64,000 nt of DNA, taken from an uncultured Collinsella sp. Lineage in GTDB: Bacteria > Actinomycetota > Coriobacteriia > Coriobacteriales > Coriobacteriaceae. Made by a program: the position numbers and the translations under genes. The notes beneath the pieces were generated by a model that made no database searches, was not told the origin of the DNA, and was given only the letters and a program-made list of their open reading frames with translations. Below are positions 8,812-17,274 of this stretch, in pieces. The DNA lies in contig CAAEOL010000063.1 in the NCBI GenBank assembly GCA_900757595.1, forward strand, positions 48,141 through 112,140. The letters are read 5' to 3'. The first letter of the stretch is position 1. Every line of letters begins with the position of its first letter.

Positions 8812-9852
8812 TTACAGCTCGACGAGCTGGCCGGTCTCGGCGGCCTCCTTGATGGCGTTGAGAAGCGTGAGCGTCTTAACGTTGTCGGCGGGGGTCACGA
8901 CGGGCTCGACCTCGCGGCGGACGACCTTCACAAAGTGCTTGAGCTGCATCTTGTGCGGCAGCGCCGGGTCCACGGCCGGGATCTCCATCTGCAGCGGCTT
9001 GTGCCAGTTAGAGGCGCCGTCGTAGGAGAACTGGTGCAGGCGGGGCAGCGACAGGGCGCCCAAGGTTCCGCCGATAAAGTAGGCGTCGGCGTCGAAGGGG
9101 CGGTACTGCGGGTCCTCGCGGGCGGTTGCCTCCCAGTTCCAGGGGCTGGCGGTGGCGTCGGAGATGGTCATGCTTGCGAGCGCGCCATCGGCAAAGCGGA
9201 CGTTGACCACGGCGGAGTCCTCGGTCTCAAAGCCGCGGGCGGCGCTGGACTGCATGCTCTGGACGGCGACGGGCTCGCCCAGCAGGTAGCGGAGCAGGTC
9301 GACGTCGTGCACCAGGTTGACCAGGATCGGGCCGGCACCCTTCTTGCGGCGCCACTCGACATCGAAGTACTCGTCGTTCTTATAGATCATGTAGTGGAAG
9401 CTCGACACGGTGAGCTTGCCCAGCTCGCCGGACTCGATGATCTCCTTGGCCTTGTTCACAAACGGGTTGTGGCGACGGTGCTGACCCACGAGCACGGGCA
9501 CGCCGGCGGTCTCGGCTTCGGCGGCGAAGGCCTGGGCATCCTCGAGATTGTTGGAAATCGGCTTTTCGACCAGCGGCACGATGTTGCGCTTGATGGCCTC
9601 GCGGGCAACGCCCAGGTGCAGGTCGTTGGGGGTGGCGATGATGACGGCCTCGGGCTTGACCTCGTCCATCATCTGGGCGGGATCGGTATAAAACGGCACG
9701 CCGGCAGCCTCGGCCGTGGCGCGGGCGCCCTCAAAGGCGTCGGCGATGGCGACGAGCTCGGCCTCGGGCTCCTCGGTGACAAAGCGGATGTGGTTGCGGC
9801 CCATGGCGCCGGCGCCGATGACGGCAATGCGGACGGGGTTGAGCTCAGACAT
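8812..9852 (-). CDS. Gfo/Idh/MocA family NAD(P)-dependent oxidoreductase
   Basis: A 346-residue protein with an N-terminal Rossmann fold (IAVIGAGAMGRNH at about 9-21; the catalytic-type motif EKPISNN at about 95-101) and a C-terminal alpha/beta domain with HDVDLLRYLLG. The family oxidises or epimerises sugars, inositols and their derivatives; the substrate here is unknown. Start ATG 9852 follows AAGGAGTCGAA. Last gene of a minus-strand group SDR - MFS - Gfo/Idh, separated from the MFS gene by 69 bp that contain a dispersed hairpin repeat. Context suggests uptake of a sugar acid, polyol or related compound followed by two oxidation steps. Confidence 0.87.
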   Translation of the reverse strand: MSELNPVRIAVIGAGAMGRNHIRFVTEEPEAELVAIADAFEGARATAEAAGVPFYTDPAQMMDEVKPEAVIIATPNDLHLGVAREAIKRNIVPLVEKPISNNLEDAQAFAAEAETAGVPVLVGQHRRHNPFVNKAKEIIESGELGKLTVSSFHYMIYKNDEYFDVEWRRKKGAGPILVNLVHDVDLLRYLLGEPVAVQSMQSSAARGFETEDSAVVNVRFADGALASMTISDATASPWNWEATAREDPQYRPFDADAYFIGGTLGALSLPRLHQFSYDGASNWHKPLQMEIPAVDPALPHKMQLKHFVKVVRREVEPVVTPADNVKTLTLLNAIKEAAETGQLVEL

Positions 9853-9882
9853 TTCGACTCCTTAATGCTGGTGGCTGGTGGA

Positions 9883-9913
9883 ATGTGACAAAGGGACAGT
9901 CCCTTTGTCACAT
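9883..9913. repeat. Dispersed hairpin repeat (GTGACAAAGGGAC family), copy 1
   Basis: 31-bp palindrome reading ATGTGACAAAGGGAC on one arm and its complement on the other. Related copies are at 22210, 33471, 38332, 39805 and 46464. Here it lies between two genes of one operon. Confidence 0.75.
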
Positions 9914-9921
9914 CGGTAAAA

Positions 9922-11178
9922 CTAGGCGGACTTCTTCTTGCTGTCGGAGACCATCATGTAGAGGGTGAGCACGACGGCGATGGCGGCGATCACGATGGCG
10001 CCGTAGAAGGACTGCTGGTAGGCGGCGCTGCCGGCCTCGGCGTGATACAGCACGGCAGTGATGGGCTGGCTGATCCAGGTAGAGGCGGCGTAGCCCAAAA
10101 ACATGATGCCGTAGTTGACACCGATGTTGCTGGTGCCAAAGGCGCCACCGGTGAGCGGCGGGTAGATGACGAGCAGGGCGCCAAAGCTAAAGCCGAGCAG
10201 AGCGAGCGCCACAAAGAACATGCTCTGCGTAAAGCTCATCGACATGATGACGAGCGCGACGATGGTCACGACAAGGCTGATGAGCAGCGACTTGTAGGCA
10301 CCGATCTTGTCGATGATCTGGCCAAAGGAAAGGCGACCGACCAGGTTGGCGCAGGTGTTGACGGAGACGACCACGCCGCCGAGGGCGACGGCTGCGGCAC
10401 TCGTGGGGTCGGCGAAGAGCTGGACGGCGGCGATGGAGGCAACCTTGCCCACAAGCAGGGTGCCCGCGGTGGCGGCGAAGGCGAAGGTGGCGATGAGGAC
10501 CCAGAAGCGCGGGGTTTTGACCATCTCGCCCGGGGTGAGGTCGCCGAAGGTACCGGCGTGCGCGCCGCCCTTGGGGGCCTCGAAGCCCTCGGGCAGCCAA
10601 CCGGCCTCGGGGGCCTTCAGGAACAGGGCGGAGGCGGCGATCGTCACAAAGAAGATGACGCCGAGTGCCTTGAGGGCGCCAAAGATGCCCAGACTCGGGA
10701 TGAGCAGCGAGGCGAGCACCGGGGACAGCACAGCGGGGCCGGCGGTCGAAGCGGCCAGGGTGATGCCGGAGGCGAGGCCCTTTTTGTCGATGAACCACTT
10801 TTGGCCGGTGGTGAGCGCGGGGTTGTAGCCCAGGCCGTTGCCGATGGCGGCGACGAGCGAGAACCACAGGTAGAACTGCCACGGCTCGGTGACGGTGCCG
10901 GACATGAACCAGCCCACGCCGTAGCACACGGCGGCGGCGATCACGACGTTGCGCGGGCCAATCTTATCGGAAATGCGGCCGGCGAAGATGCCCGTCACGG
11001 CCATGATGGTCTGGAAGACCGGGAAAGCCCAGGTAAGTGCGCTGGACCACTCGGGGTAGACGGCGAGCAGGTTCTTGGACACGACGGAGTACAGCGCGAT
11101 GGAGCTGATGAAGAACATGGTGACGCACGCGGCGGAAAGCACGACGGCGCGACCCTTGTTGGAGTTGGTGGAAGCCAT
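9922..11178 (-). CDS. MFS transporter, OFA (oxalate/formate antiporter-like) family
   Basis: A 418-residue integral membrane protein with about 12 hydrophobic segments. The N-terminal half contains FAGRISDKIGPRNVV, the MFS motif A loop between TM2 and TM3, and the TM4-5 region ...GNGLGYNPALTTGQKWFIDKKGLASGI typical of OxlT-like carriers (the Trp-Phe-xx-Lys-Gly-Leu-Ala signature). A second motif-A-like loop, GRLSFGQIIDKIG, follows TM8. The OFA family exchanges organic anions; the substrate is unknown. Sits between SDR and Gfo/Idh genes on the same strand. The ribosome site (AGAAAGAGTCCC) is moderate. Confidence 0.88.
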   Translation of the reverse strand: MASTNSNKGRAVVLSAACVTMFFISSIALYSVVSKNLLAVYPEWSSALTWAFPVFQTIMAVTGIFAGRISDKIGPRNVVIAAAVCYGVGWFMSGTVTEPWQFYLWFSLVAAIGNGLGYNPALTTGQKWFIDKKGLASGITLAASTAGPAVLSPVLASLLIPSLGIFGALKALGVIFFVTIAASALFLKAPEAGWLPEGFEAPKGGAHAGTFGDLTPGEMVKTPRFWVLIATFAFAATAGTLLVGKVASIAAVQLFADPTSAAAVALGGVVVSVNTCANLVGRLSFGQIIDKIGAYKSLLISLVVTIVALVIMSMSFTQSMFFVALALLGFSFGALLVIYPPLTGGAFGTSNIGVNYGIMFLGYAASTWISQPITAVLYHAEAGSAAYQQSFYGAIVIAAIAVVLTLYMMVSDSKKKSA

Positions 11179-11244
11179 GGGACTCTTTCTAATCGATACG
11201 GGGGAGGAGCGGGCGTGTCCGCGGTGCCTCCCTGTCAGGTTGGT

Positions 11245-12126
11245 TTACTGGTCAGTCGGCTTTGCGACGCCGGACTCGTCGGACCAAAGCTCGACACCCT
11301 TGTTCTTGAGGTAGTTGTCGGCAAAGGCGCGGCGGCCGCCGGGCTTGGCGGTGAGGTCGCCCATCATATTGGAGAAGCCGCCGTCGACCTTGATGGCGTC
11401 GCCGGTGGTAAAGTCTGAGCGCGTGGACGCCAGGAACATGACGGCGTTGGCGATATCGCTGACCTCGCCGATGCGACGCGTGGCGATGAGGCGGCTGCGG
11501 CTCTTCTCGACCTCGGGATCGGCGTAAAAGCTTGCCGACATGGGGGTCTTGACGAAGCAGGGCTCGACGCAGTTGGAGCGCACGCCGTAGGGACCCCACT
11601 CGGCAGCCAGCATCTTGGACATCATGTTGACGCCCGCCTTGGTGGAGCTGTACACGCCCGAGAACGTTTCGGGGGAGTGACTGGCGACGGTGGAGATGTG
11701 AACCAGGCGGCCCTGGCCGGCCTTGATCATCTCGCGACCAAAGCGCTGCGAGGTGATGAAGTAGCCGGTGAGGTTGACGTTGATGACCTCGTTCCAGTCG
11801 GAGAGCGGCAGGTCCTCCATGGCTGCGAAGCGCAGGATGCCGGCGGTGTTGACGAGAACGTCGACGCGGCCGAAGTTGGCGATGGTGGCGTCGACGGCGG
11901 CCTGAACCTCGGCCTCGTCGGTGGCGTTCATCTTGTAGCCCTCGGCGTGGATGCCAAACTCGGCAGCGAGGTCGGCGGCAGCGGCCTTGACCTTCTCCTC
12001 GTCCAGGTCGAGCAGGACGACGTTAGCGCCATTGCGGGCGAACTCGCGGCAAATCTCGACGCCCATGCCGCCGAGCGCTCCAGTCACAGCGCAAACATCG
12101 CCCTCGAGCTTAAGCCAATTGCTCAT
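11245..12126 (-). CDS. SDR-family NAD(P)-dependent oxidoreductase
   Basis: Classical short-chain dehydrogenase of 293 residues: cofactor motif TGALGGMG (about 15-22), NTAG (about 92-95), active-site Ser in HISTVAS and YSSTK (Tyr-xxx-Lys), with the C-terminal GxxxxVDGG ending of many sugar or steroid dehydrogenases. It carries about 30 extra residues after the usual end (RRAFADNYLKNKG...). First gene of the operon SDR - MFS - Gfo/Idh, start ATG 12126 with AAGGGAAG upstream. Substrate undetermined; gluconate-5-dehydrogenase-like and hydroxysteroid-like roles are both possible. Divergent from the LysR regulator, which probably controls it. Confidence 0.87.
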   Translation of the reverse strand: MSNWLKLEGDVCAVTGALGGMGVEICREFARNGANVVLLDLDEEKVKAAAADLAAEFGIHAEGYKMNATDEAEVQAAVDATIANFGRVDVLVNTAGILRFAAMEDLPLSDWNEVINVNLTGYFITSQRFGREMIKAGQGRLVHISTVASHSPETFSGVYSSTKAGVNMMSKMLAAEWGPYGVRSNCVEPCFVKTPMSASFYADPEVEKSRSRLIATRRIGEVSDIANAVMFLASTRSDFTTGDAIKVDGGFSNMMGDLTAKPGGRRAFADNYLKNKGVELWSDESGVAKPTDQ

Positions 12127-12359
12127 AGGAACTTCCCTTCTTATGCCTCCCGGTGGGTCGCTCCCATTAACCGACCCACGTGGTTTTCGCTGGTTATCGT
12201 ATGCTTTGCATTTGCGCAGGTGAATTGCATATTTGTTAGAATGGCGTTAACCATAGGTTTACACTGTGCGATGCAGTTTATTCTCAATTGAGCGCATGAC
12301 CTGCGAAAACAACCTCCTGTGGCACCATGTGGCCACGGGCGCGAAAACGGGAGATTGAC

Positions 12360-13238
12360 GTGTACGATCGACGACTTGAGGCCATATCGGCCGCTGCGGA
12401 GCTGGGAAGCTTCTCGCGTGCGGCGGCACAATTGCGCGTGTCGACTCCGGCGCTCGTCAAGCAGGTGTCGGGCTTCGAGGCCGAGTTCGGCATCACGCTG
12501 TTCGAACGCTCGCACTCGGGCGTCAAAGTGACGCCGGCCGGCGCACTGCTGGTGGACGACGCGCGCTCGATCATGCGGCAGTCCGAGGACGCGCTGCGCC
12601 GTGCCCGACGCGCGGCGGGCGATGGCGGTGCCGTGCGCCTGGGCGTGTCGATGATGTGCCCGGGGCGCCAAACGCTGTCGATGTGGTCGGGCATCCACGA
12701 TCTGGAACCGTCGCTGCGATTTGAGATTGTGCCGGTGAGTGACCTCTACGATGAGCGCGAGACCGTCATGCGCAGTCTTGGTCGCGAAGTGGATGTAGTG
12801 CAGTCGAGTTTTTCGACCCCGCGCTGGGGCGACGCCTGCCAAAAGCTCCTTATCGTCAACGTACCGTTTTATATTGATGTGCCGCGCACGAGCCCGCTTG
12901 CGCGCAAGACGCGCATCACGGTTGCCGACCTGGAGGGCATGCGCCTGCGCGCGCTCCGTCACGGCAACGACGCTATGGACAGCCTGCGCATCGACCTGTT
13001 GGCCGACGGCGGCGTGGACGTGATCGACGTGGATAGCTTCGACTTTGCGCTCTTTAACGAGGCGGAGGAAAAGGGCGATGCGGTGCTCACCTGCGGAGCG
13101 TGGTCGGGCGTGCACCCGGCCTTTGTGGGCGTACCGTTTCTATGCGGTCGCGAGGTGCCGGTCTATTTGCACTACCCGCTCGAGCCCACCCTCCAAGTCC
13201 AAAAATTCGTCAACGCCATGGCCCAACTCCTCAACTAG
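12360..13238 (+). CDS. LysR-family transcriptional regulator
   Basis: A 292-residue regulator with an N-terminal winged helix-turn-helix (LEAISAAAELGSFSRAAAQLRVSTPALVKQV, about 6-36) and a substrate-binding-protein-like effector domain. Start taken as GTG 12360 because GGGAG lies 7 bp upstream and the HTH then begins at the normal position; an ATG at 12327 adds 11 residues without a good site. It faces away from the SDR operon across 233 bp, the classic LysR arrangement, so it most likely activates that operon in response to its substrate. Confidence 0.88.
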   Translation: MYDRRLEAISAAAELGSFSRAAAQLRVSTPALVKQVSGFEAEFGITLFERSHSGVKVTPAGALLVDDARSIMRQSEDALRRARRAAGDGGAVRLGVSMMCPGRQTLSMWSGIHDLEPSLRFEIVPVSDLYDERETVMRSLGREVDVVQSSFSTPRWGDACQKLLIVNVPFYIDVPRTSPLARKTRITVADLEGMRLRALRHGNDAMDSLRIDLLADGGVDVIDVDSFDFALFNEAEEKGDAVLTCGAWSGVHPAFVGVPFLCGREVPVYLHYPLEPTLQVQKFVNAMAQLLN

Positions 13239-13254
13239 CTCATTTGGCGCGGGT

Positions 13255-13344
13255 AGTCTTTTTGGGACGGGGCTTTTTTAGCTACTTTCGCCGCCCTGCC
13301 TGCGCACCCTCAAAGTAGTCAAAAAGCCCCGTCCCAAAAAGACT
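13255..13344. repeat. Long inverted repeat downstream of lysR
   Basis: Arms 13255-13288 and 13312-13344 are complementary over about 33 bp with one short mismatch, containing GGGACGGGGCTTTTT and its complement. It can act as terminator for the LysR gene. First of three hairpins packed into the 309-bp convergent gap. Confidence 0.75.
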
Positions 13345-13380
13345 AACAAAACGAGGCCCTGGCCAAACGGCCAGGGCCTC
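13345..13380 (-). terminator. Terminator hairpin of the ABC exporter operon
   Basis: GAGGCCCTGGCC (13353-13364) pairs perfectly with 13369-13380 around AAAC. On the minus strand it is followed by GTTTTGTT, giving a rho-independent terminator 167 bp after the last ABC gene. Confidence 0.7.
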
Positions 13381-13423
13381 ACTAACCTTTATTCCGCTCC
13401 AAACGACGGGCTGATCGCGCGCA

Positions 13424-13533
13424 GGAGGGCGCCCCGGGGACGGGCGGGGTATTTCCTCCGCGCGCAGTTTCGCAGTGCAGCGAGAATGTTTGAGCACGGA
13501 GGAATTACCCCGCCCGTCCCCGGGGCGCCCTCC
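13424..13533. repeat. 37-bp-arm GC-rich inverted repeat
   Basis: Arms 13424-13460 and 13497-13533 match at 36 of 37 positions (GGAGGGCGCCCCGGGG... outwards, ...TTCCTCCG inwards) around a 36-nt loop. Extremely stable as RNA or cruciform. It sits 14 bp from the end of the ABC gene. Confidence 0.8.
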
Positions 13534-13547
13534 GTCAGTAACCGGTT

Positions 13548-15467
13548 CTACTCGAGCTCAAACGCACCCGTGTACAGCTGGTAGTAATATCCGCGCTTGG
13601 CGATCAGCTCGTCGTGGTTGCCGCGCTCGATGATGCGGCCATGGTCCAGGCAGATGATCGCGTCGGAGTTGCGCACGGTGGACAGGCGGTGTGCGATGAC
13701 AAACGTCGTGCGGCCCTCCATGAGCTTGTCCATGCCGGCCTGCACGATAGCCTCAGTGCGGGTGTCGATGGAGCTCGTGGCCTCGTCCAGAATCATTGCC
13801 GGCGGATCGGCGACGGCAGCGCGTGCGATTGAGATCAGCTGGCGCTGGCCCTGCGACAGCTGGGCGCCGTTGCCGGTGAGCATGGTGTCGTAGCCGTCGG
13901 GCAGGCGGGTGATAAAGTCGTCGGCGCCCGCGAGCTTGGCCGCCGCGATGCACTCCTCGTCGGTAGCGTCCAGGTTGCCGTAGCGGATGTTATCCATCAC
14001 GGTGCCGGTGAACAGATTCACGTCCTGCAGCACGACGCCGAGCGAGCGACGCAGGTCGGACTTACGAATCTTATTGACGTTGATGCCGTCGTAGCGGATC
14101 TTGCCGTCGGCGATGTCGTAGAAGCGGTTGATGAGGTTGGTGATGGTCGTCTTACCGGCACCGGTGGCGCCGACAAACGCGACCTTCTGGCCCGGCTTGG
14201 CAAACACGGACACGCCGTGCAGCACCTCGTGGTCGGGCGTATAGCCAAAGTCCACGTTGTCCATGACCAGGTCGCCACGCAGCGGCACGTACTCGATCTC
14301 GCCCGTTGCACGGTGTGGGTGCTTCCAGGCCCACATGCCGGTGCGGTGGTCGGCCTCCTCGAGCTGCCAGGTGTCGGGATTCACCTGTGCGTTGACGAGC
14401 GTCACGTAGCCCTCGTCGGCCTCGGGCTCCTCGTCGAGCAGCTCAAAGATACGCTCGGCTCCGGCAAGGCCCATGACCACGGCGTTGATCTGCTGCGAGA
14501 TCTGGCCGATCTGGCCGCAGAACTGCTTGGTCATGTTGAGGAACGGCACCACGACGGCGATGGAGAGCGCCATGCCCGAGAGGCTCAGGTTGGGCACGCC
14601 CAGCGCCAGGAAGATGCCGCCGGTCAGCGCGACCAGCACGTAGAGCAAGTCGCCCAGGTTCCCGAGGATCGGCATGAGGATGTTGGCGTACATGTTGGCC
14701 TTCTGCGAGACCTCGAAGAGCTTCTCGTTGCGCTCGTCAAAATCGGCCTCGGCGGCGGACTCGTGACAGAACGCCTTGACGACTTTCTGGCCGTTCATGA
14801 CTTCTTCGATATGGCCCTCGACCACGCCGAGCTCGGTCTGCTGCGCGATAAAGAAGCGCGCGGAGTTGGAGCCGAGCAGCTTGGTCATAAAGGTCATAAA
14901 GGCGACGCCGGCAATGATGACCAGGCACATCCACACGCTGTAATACAGCATGATGAAGAACACGGTGACGATGACGATGATCGTCATGAGCAGGTTGGGC
15001 AGCGACTGGCTGATCATCTGACGCAGCGTGTCGATGTCGTTGGTGTAGTGGCTCATGATGTCGCCGCGCTGGTGCGTGTCGAAGTAGCGAATCGGCAGGT
15101 CCTGCATGCGGTTGAACATCATCTCGCGCAGCTTCTCCAGCGAGCCCTGCGTGACGATGGCCATGGCGCGGTTCCAGAAGAGCGAGGACAGGACGCCGAC
15201 GCCGTAGATGCAGGCGAGGGTGGTCACGAGCTGTGCGATCTTGGGCTGTGCGGCTTCCCAATCGCCCGACTGCCACGATTCGCTAATAATCTGCAGGGCG
15301 CTCTGCAGGAAGGTCGCGCCGATGGAGTTGATGACGGCGCAGAGCACCACGCCGGCGACGACGAGGGGCAAAAGCACCGGGTAGAAGCCAAAGAGCATCT
15401 TGATGAGGCGCGTCATGGTGCCGCCCCTGCGGTTGCGTGCGCGCTCGGCGGTCGTTGCCTTACTCAT
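13548..15467 (-). CDS. ABC exporter half-transporter, catalytic-Glu subunit
   Basis: A 639-residue fused permease/ATPase of the multidrug or peptide exporter type: about six membrane helices (residues 25-330) then the nucleotide-binding domain with Walker A GATGAGKTT, Walker B MILDEATSSID carrying the catalytic Glu, and a variant signature LSQGQRQ instead of LSGGQ. A roughly 70-residue insert rich in Glu/Asp and Trp lies between the membrane and ATPase domains. Start is ATG 15467, preceded by GGAAGGAGG; it overlaps the upstream ABC gene by 8 bp, so the two are translationally coupled and form a heterodimer. Controlled by the MarR gene at the head of the operon. Confidence 0.92.
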   Translation of the reverse strand: MSKATTAERARNRRGGTMTRLIKMLFGFYPVLLPLVVAGVVLCAVINSIGATFLQSALQIISESWQSGDWEAAQPKIAQLVTTLACIYGVGVLSSLFWNRAMAIVTQGSLEKLREMMFNRMQDLPIRYFDTHQRGDIMSHYTNDIDTLRQMISQSLPNLLMTIIVIVTVFFIMLYYSVWMCLVIIAGVAFMTFMTKLLGSNSARFFIAQQTELGVVEGHIEEVMNGQKVVKAFCHESAAEADFDERNEKLFEVSQKANMYANILMPILGNLGDLLYVLVALTGGIFLALGVPNLSLSGMALSIAVVVPFLNMTKQFCGQIGQISQQINAVVMGLAGAERIFELLDEEPEADEGYVTLVNAQVNPDTWQLEEADHRTGMWAWKHPHRATGEIEYVPLRGDLVMDNVDFGYTPDHEVLHGVSVFAKPGQKVAFVGATGAGKTTITNLINRFYDIADGKIRYDGINVNKIRKSDLRRSLGVVLQDVNLFTGTVMDNIRYGNLDATDEECIAAAKLAGADDFITRLPDGYDTMLTGNGAQLSQGQRQLISIARAAVADPPAMILDEATSSIDTRTEAIVQAGMDKLMEGRTTFVIAHRLSTVRNSDAIICLDHGRIIERGNHDELIAKRGYYYQLYTGAFELE

Positions 15468-17274
15468 GTGCCTCGCCTCCTTCCTGGGTCTGAGCTTGCG
15501 TTGCGGATGCCTCGGTGTCGGCCTCGACGGCCCCTTCGCCCTCGGCAGACATCTTGTTTTGCGAGGTAAAGGTCTCGCGGTAGATTTCGCTCGTCTTAAG
15601 CAGCTCATCGTGGTTGCCGATCTGCGCGATACGGCCGCCCTCCATGACGATGATGCGGTCTGCGTCCTGCACGGAGCTGATGCGCTGGGCGATGATGAGC
15701 TTGGTCGTGTTGGGCAGATAGCTTGCCAGCCCTGCGCGGATCTTGGCGTCGGTCTTGGTGTCGACGGCGCTGGTGGAGTCGTCCAGGATCAAGATCTTGG
15801 GGCGACGCAGCAGGGCGCGTGCAATGCACAGGCGCTGCTTCTGACCGCCGGAAACATTGGAGCCGCCCTGCTCGATCCAGGTGTCATAGCCCTTGGGGAA
15901 ACCGTCGACAAACTCGTCGGCGCAGGCCAGATGCGCTGCCTCGCGGACTTCCTCGTCGGTGGCGTTCGGGTCGCCCCAGCGCAGGTTCTCGGCGATGGTG
16001 CCGCTAAACAGCACGTTTTTCTGCAGCACCATGGCCACCTGGTGGCGCAGCGCGTCCAGATCGTAGTTGCGCACGTCCACGCCGCCGACGCGCACGGTGC
16101 CCTCGGTGACATCGTACAGGCGGGCGATCAGGTTCACGAGCGTCGACTTGGCCGAGCCGGTGCTACCGATAATGCCGATGGTCTCGCCGCTCTTAATATG
16201 CAGGTCGATATCGTCGAGCGCCTGGCGGCGGGCATGCTCGGAATACTTAAAGCTCACGTGATCGAAGTCGATGGAGCCGTCGGCAACTTCGTGCACGGGC
16301 TCGGCGGGATTGGCGATCGTGGGCTCGGCGGCCAGCACCTCGGTAATACGGTGTGCGGACTCGTCGGCCATGGTCACCATGACAAAGATCATCGACAGCT
16401 GCATTAGGCTCATCAGAATCTGGAAGCCGTAGGTAAAGATGGAGGAGAGCTGGCCCACGTCGAACAGGGTGCCCTGGCTCGTGATGATGAGCTCGGAACC
16501 CAGGTAGATGATGACGACGAACGCGCCGTTGACGCAGATGTTCATCATGGGGTTGTTGAAGGCGAGCAGCTTCTCGGCGCGGGTAAAGTCCATCTGGACG
16601 TCGCGCGCGGCGGTGGCGAACTTCTCCTTCTCAAAGTCTTCGCGCACATAGCTCTTGACCACGCGCATGCCGGTGACGTTTTCCTCAACGGATTCGTTGA
16701 GCGCGTCGTACTTGTGGAAGACGCGGGCAAAGATCGGGCGCACCTTATGGATGATGAAGAACAGACCAAAGCCCAGCAGCGGAATGATGACCAGGTAGAC
16801 CATGGCGACGCTGCCGCCCATGGCGTATGCCATGGTAAAGGCAAAGACCAGCACCAGCGGCGAGCGCACGGCGATGCGGATGAGCATCATAAAGGCCTGC
16901 TGCACGTTGTTGATGTCGGTGGTGAGGCGGGTGACGAGCGAGGAGCTCGAGAACTCGTCGATGTTGGCAAAGCTGAACGTCTGGATCTTGTAGAACAGGT
17001 CGCGACGCAGGTTCTTGGCAAAGCCGCAGCTGGCATGGCTGCAGGTGATGCCAGCTGCGGCGCCAAAGGCGAGTGACGTCAGCGCGATGAGTACGAGAAG
17101 GCCGGCGGTGGGCAACATCTCGGTAACGGCGGTGCCGTCCTTGATGGCGTCGATCATGTCGGCGGTGATAAACGGGATCATCATCTGGCAGATTACCTCG
17201 CCAAGCACCAGCAGCGGCGTGGCGATCGTGACCTTCATGTAATCGCGGATGCTGCCCATGAGAGTTTTAATCAT
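15460..17274 (-). CDS. ABC exporter half-transporter, degenerate-site subunit
   Basis: A 604-residue permease/ATPase fusion. Membrane domain about 15-310; ATPase with Walker A GSTGSAKST (Ala in place of the usual Gly), canonical signature VSGGQKQR, and Walker B ILILDDSTSAVD with Asp where the catalytic Glu should be. This is the pattern of the non-hydrolysing site in heterodimeric exporters such as TM287/288 and BmrCD: its Walker motifs face the variant LSQGQ of the partner, giving one degenerate and one active site. Ends in an acidic, Gln/Glu-rich tail. Overlaps the MarR gene upstream by 8 bp and the partner gene downstream by 8 bp. Substrate unknown; drug or toxic-metabolite efflux is likely. 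Confidence 0.92.
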   Translation of the reverse strand: MIKTLMGSIRDYMKVTIATPLLVLGEVICQMMIPFITADMIDAIKDGTAVTEMLPTAGLLVLIALTSLAFGAAAGITCSHASCGFAKNLRRDLFYKIQTFSFANIDEFSSSSLVTRLTTDINNVQQAFMMLIRIAVRSPLVLVFAFTMAYAMGGSVAMVYLVIIPLLGFGLFFIIHKVRPIFARVFHKYDALNESVEENVTGMRVVKSYVREDFEKEKFATAARDVQMDFTRAEKLLAFNNPMMNICVNGAFVVIIYLGSELIITSQGTLFDVGQLSSIFTYGFQILMSLMQLSMIFVMVTMADESAHRITEVLAAEPTIANPAEPVHEVADGSIDFDHVSFKYSEHARRQALDDIDLHIKSGETIGIIGSTGSAKSTLVNLIARLYDVTEGTVRVGGVDVRNYDLDALRHQVAMVLQKNVLFSGTIAENLRWGDPNATDEEVREAAHLACADEFVDGFPKGYDTWIEQGGSNVSGGQKQRLCIARALLRRPKILILDDSTSAVDTKTDAKIRAGLASYLPNTTKLIIAQRISSVQDADRIIVMEGGRIAQIGNHDELLKTSEIYRETFTSQNKMSAEGEGAVEADTEASATQAQTQEGGEAHE

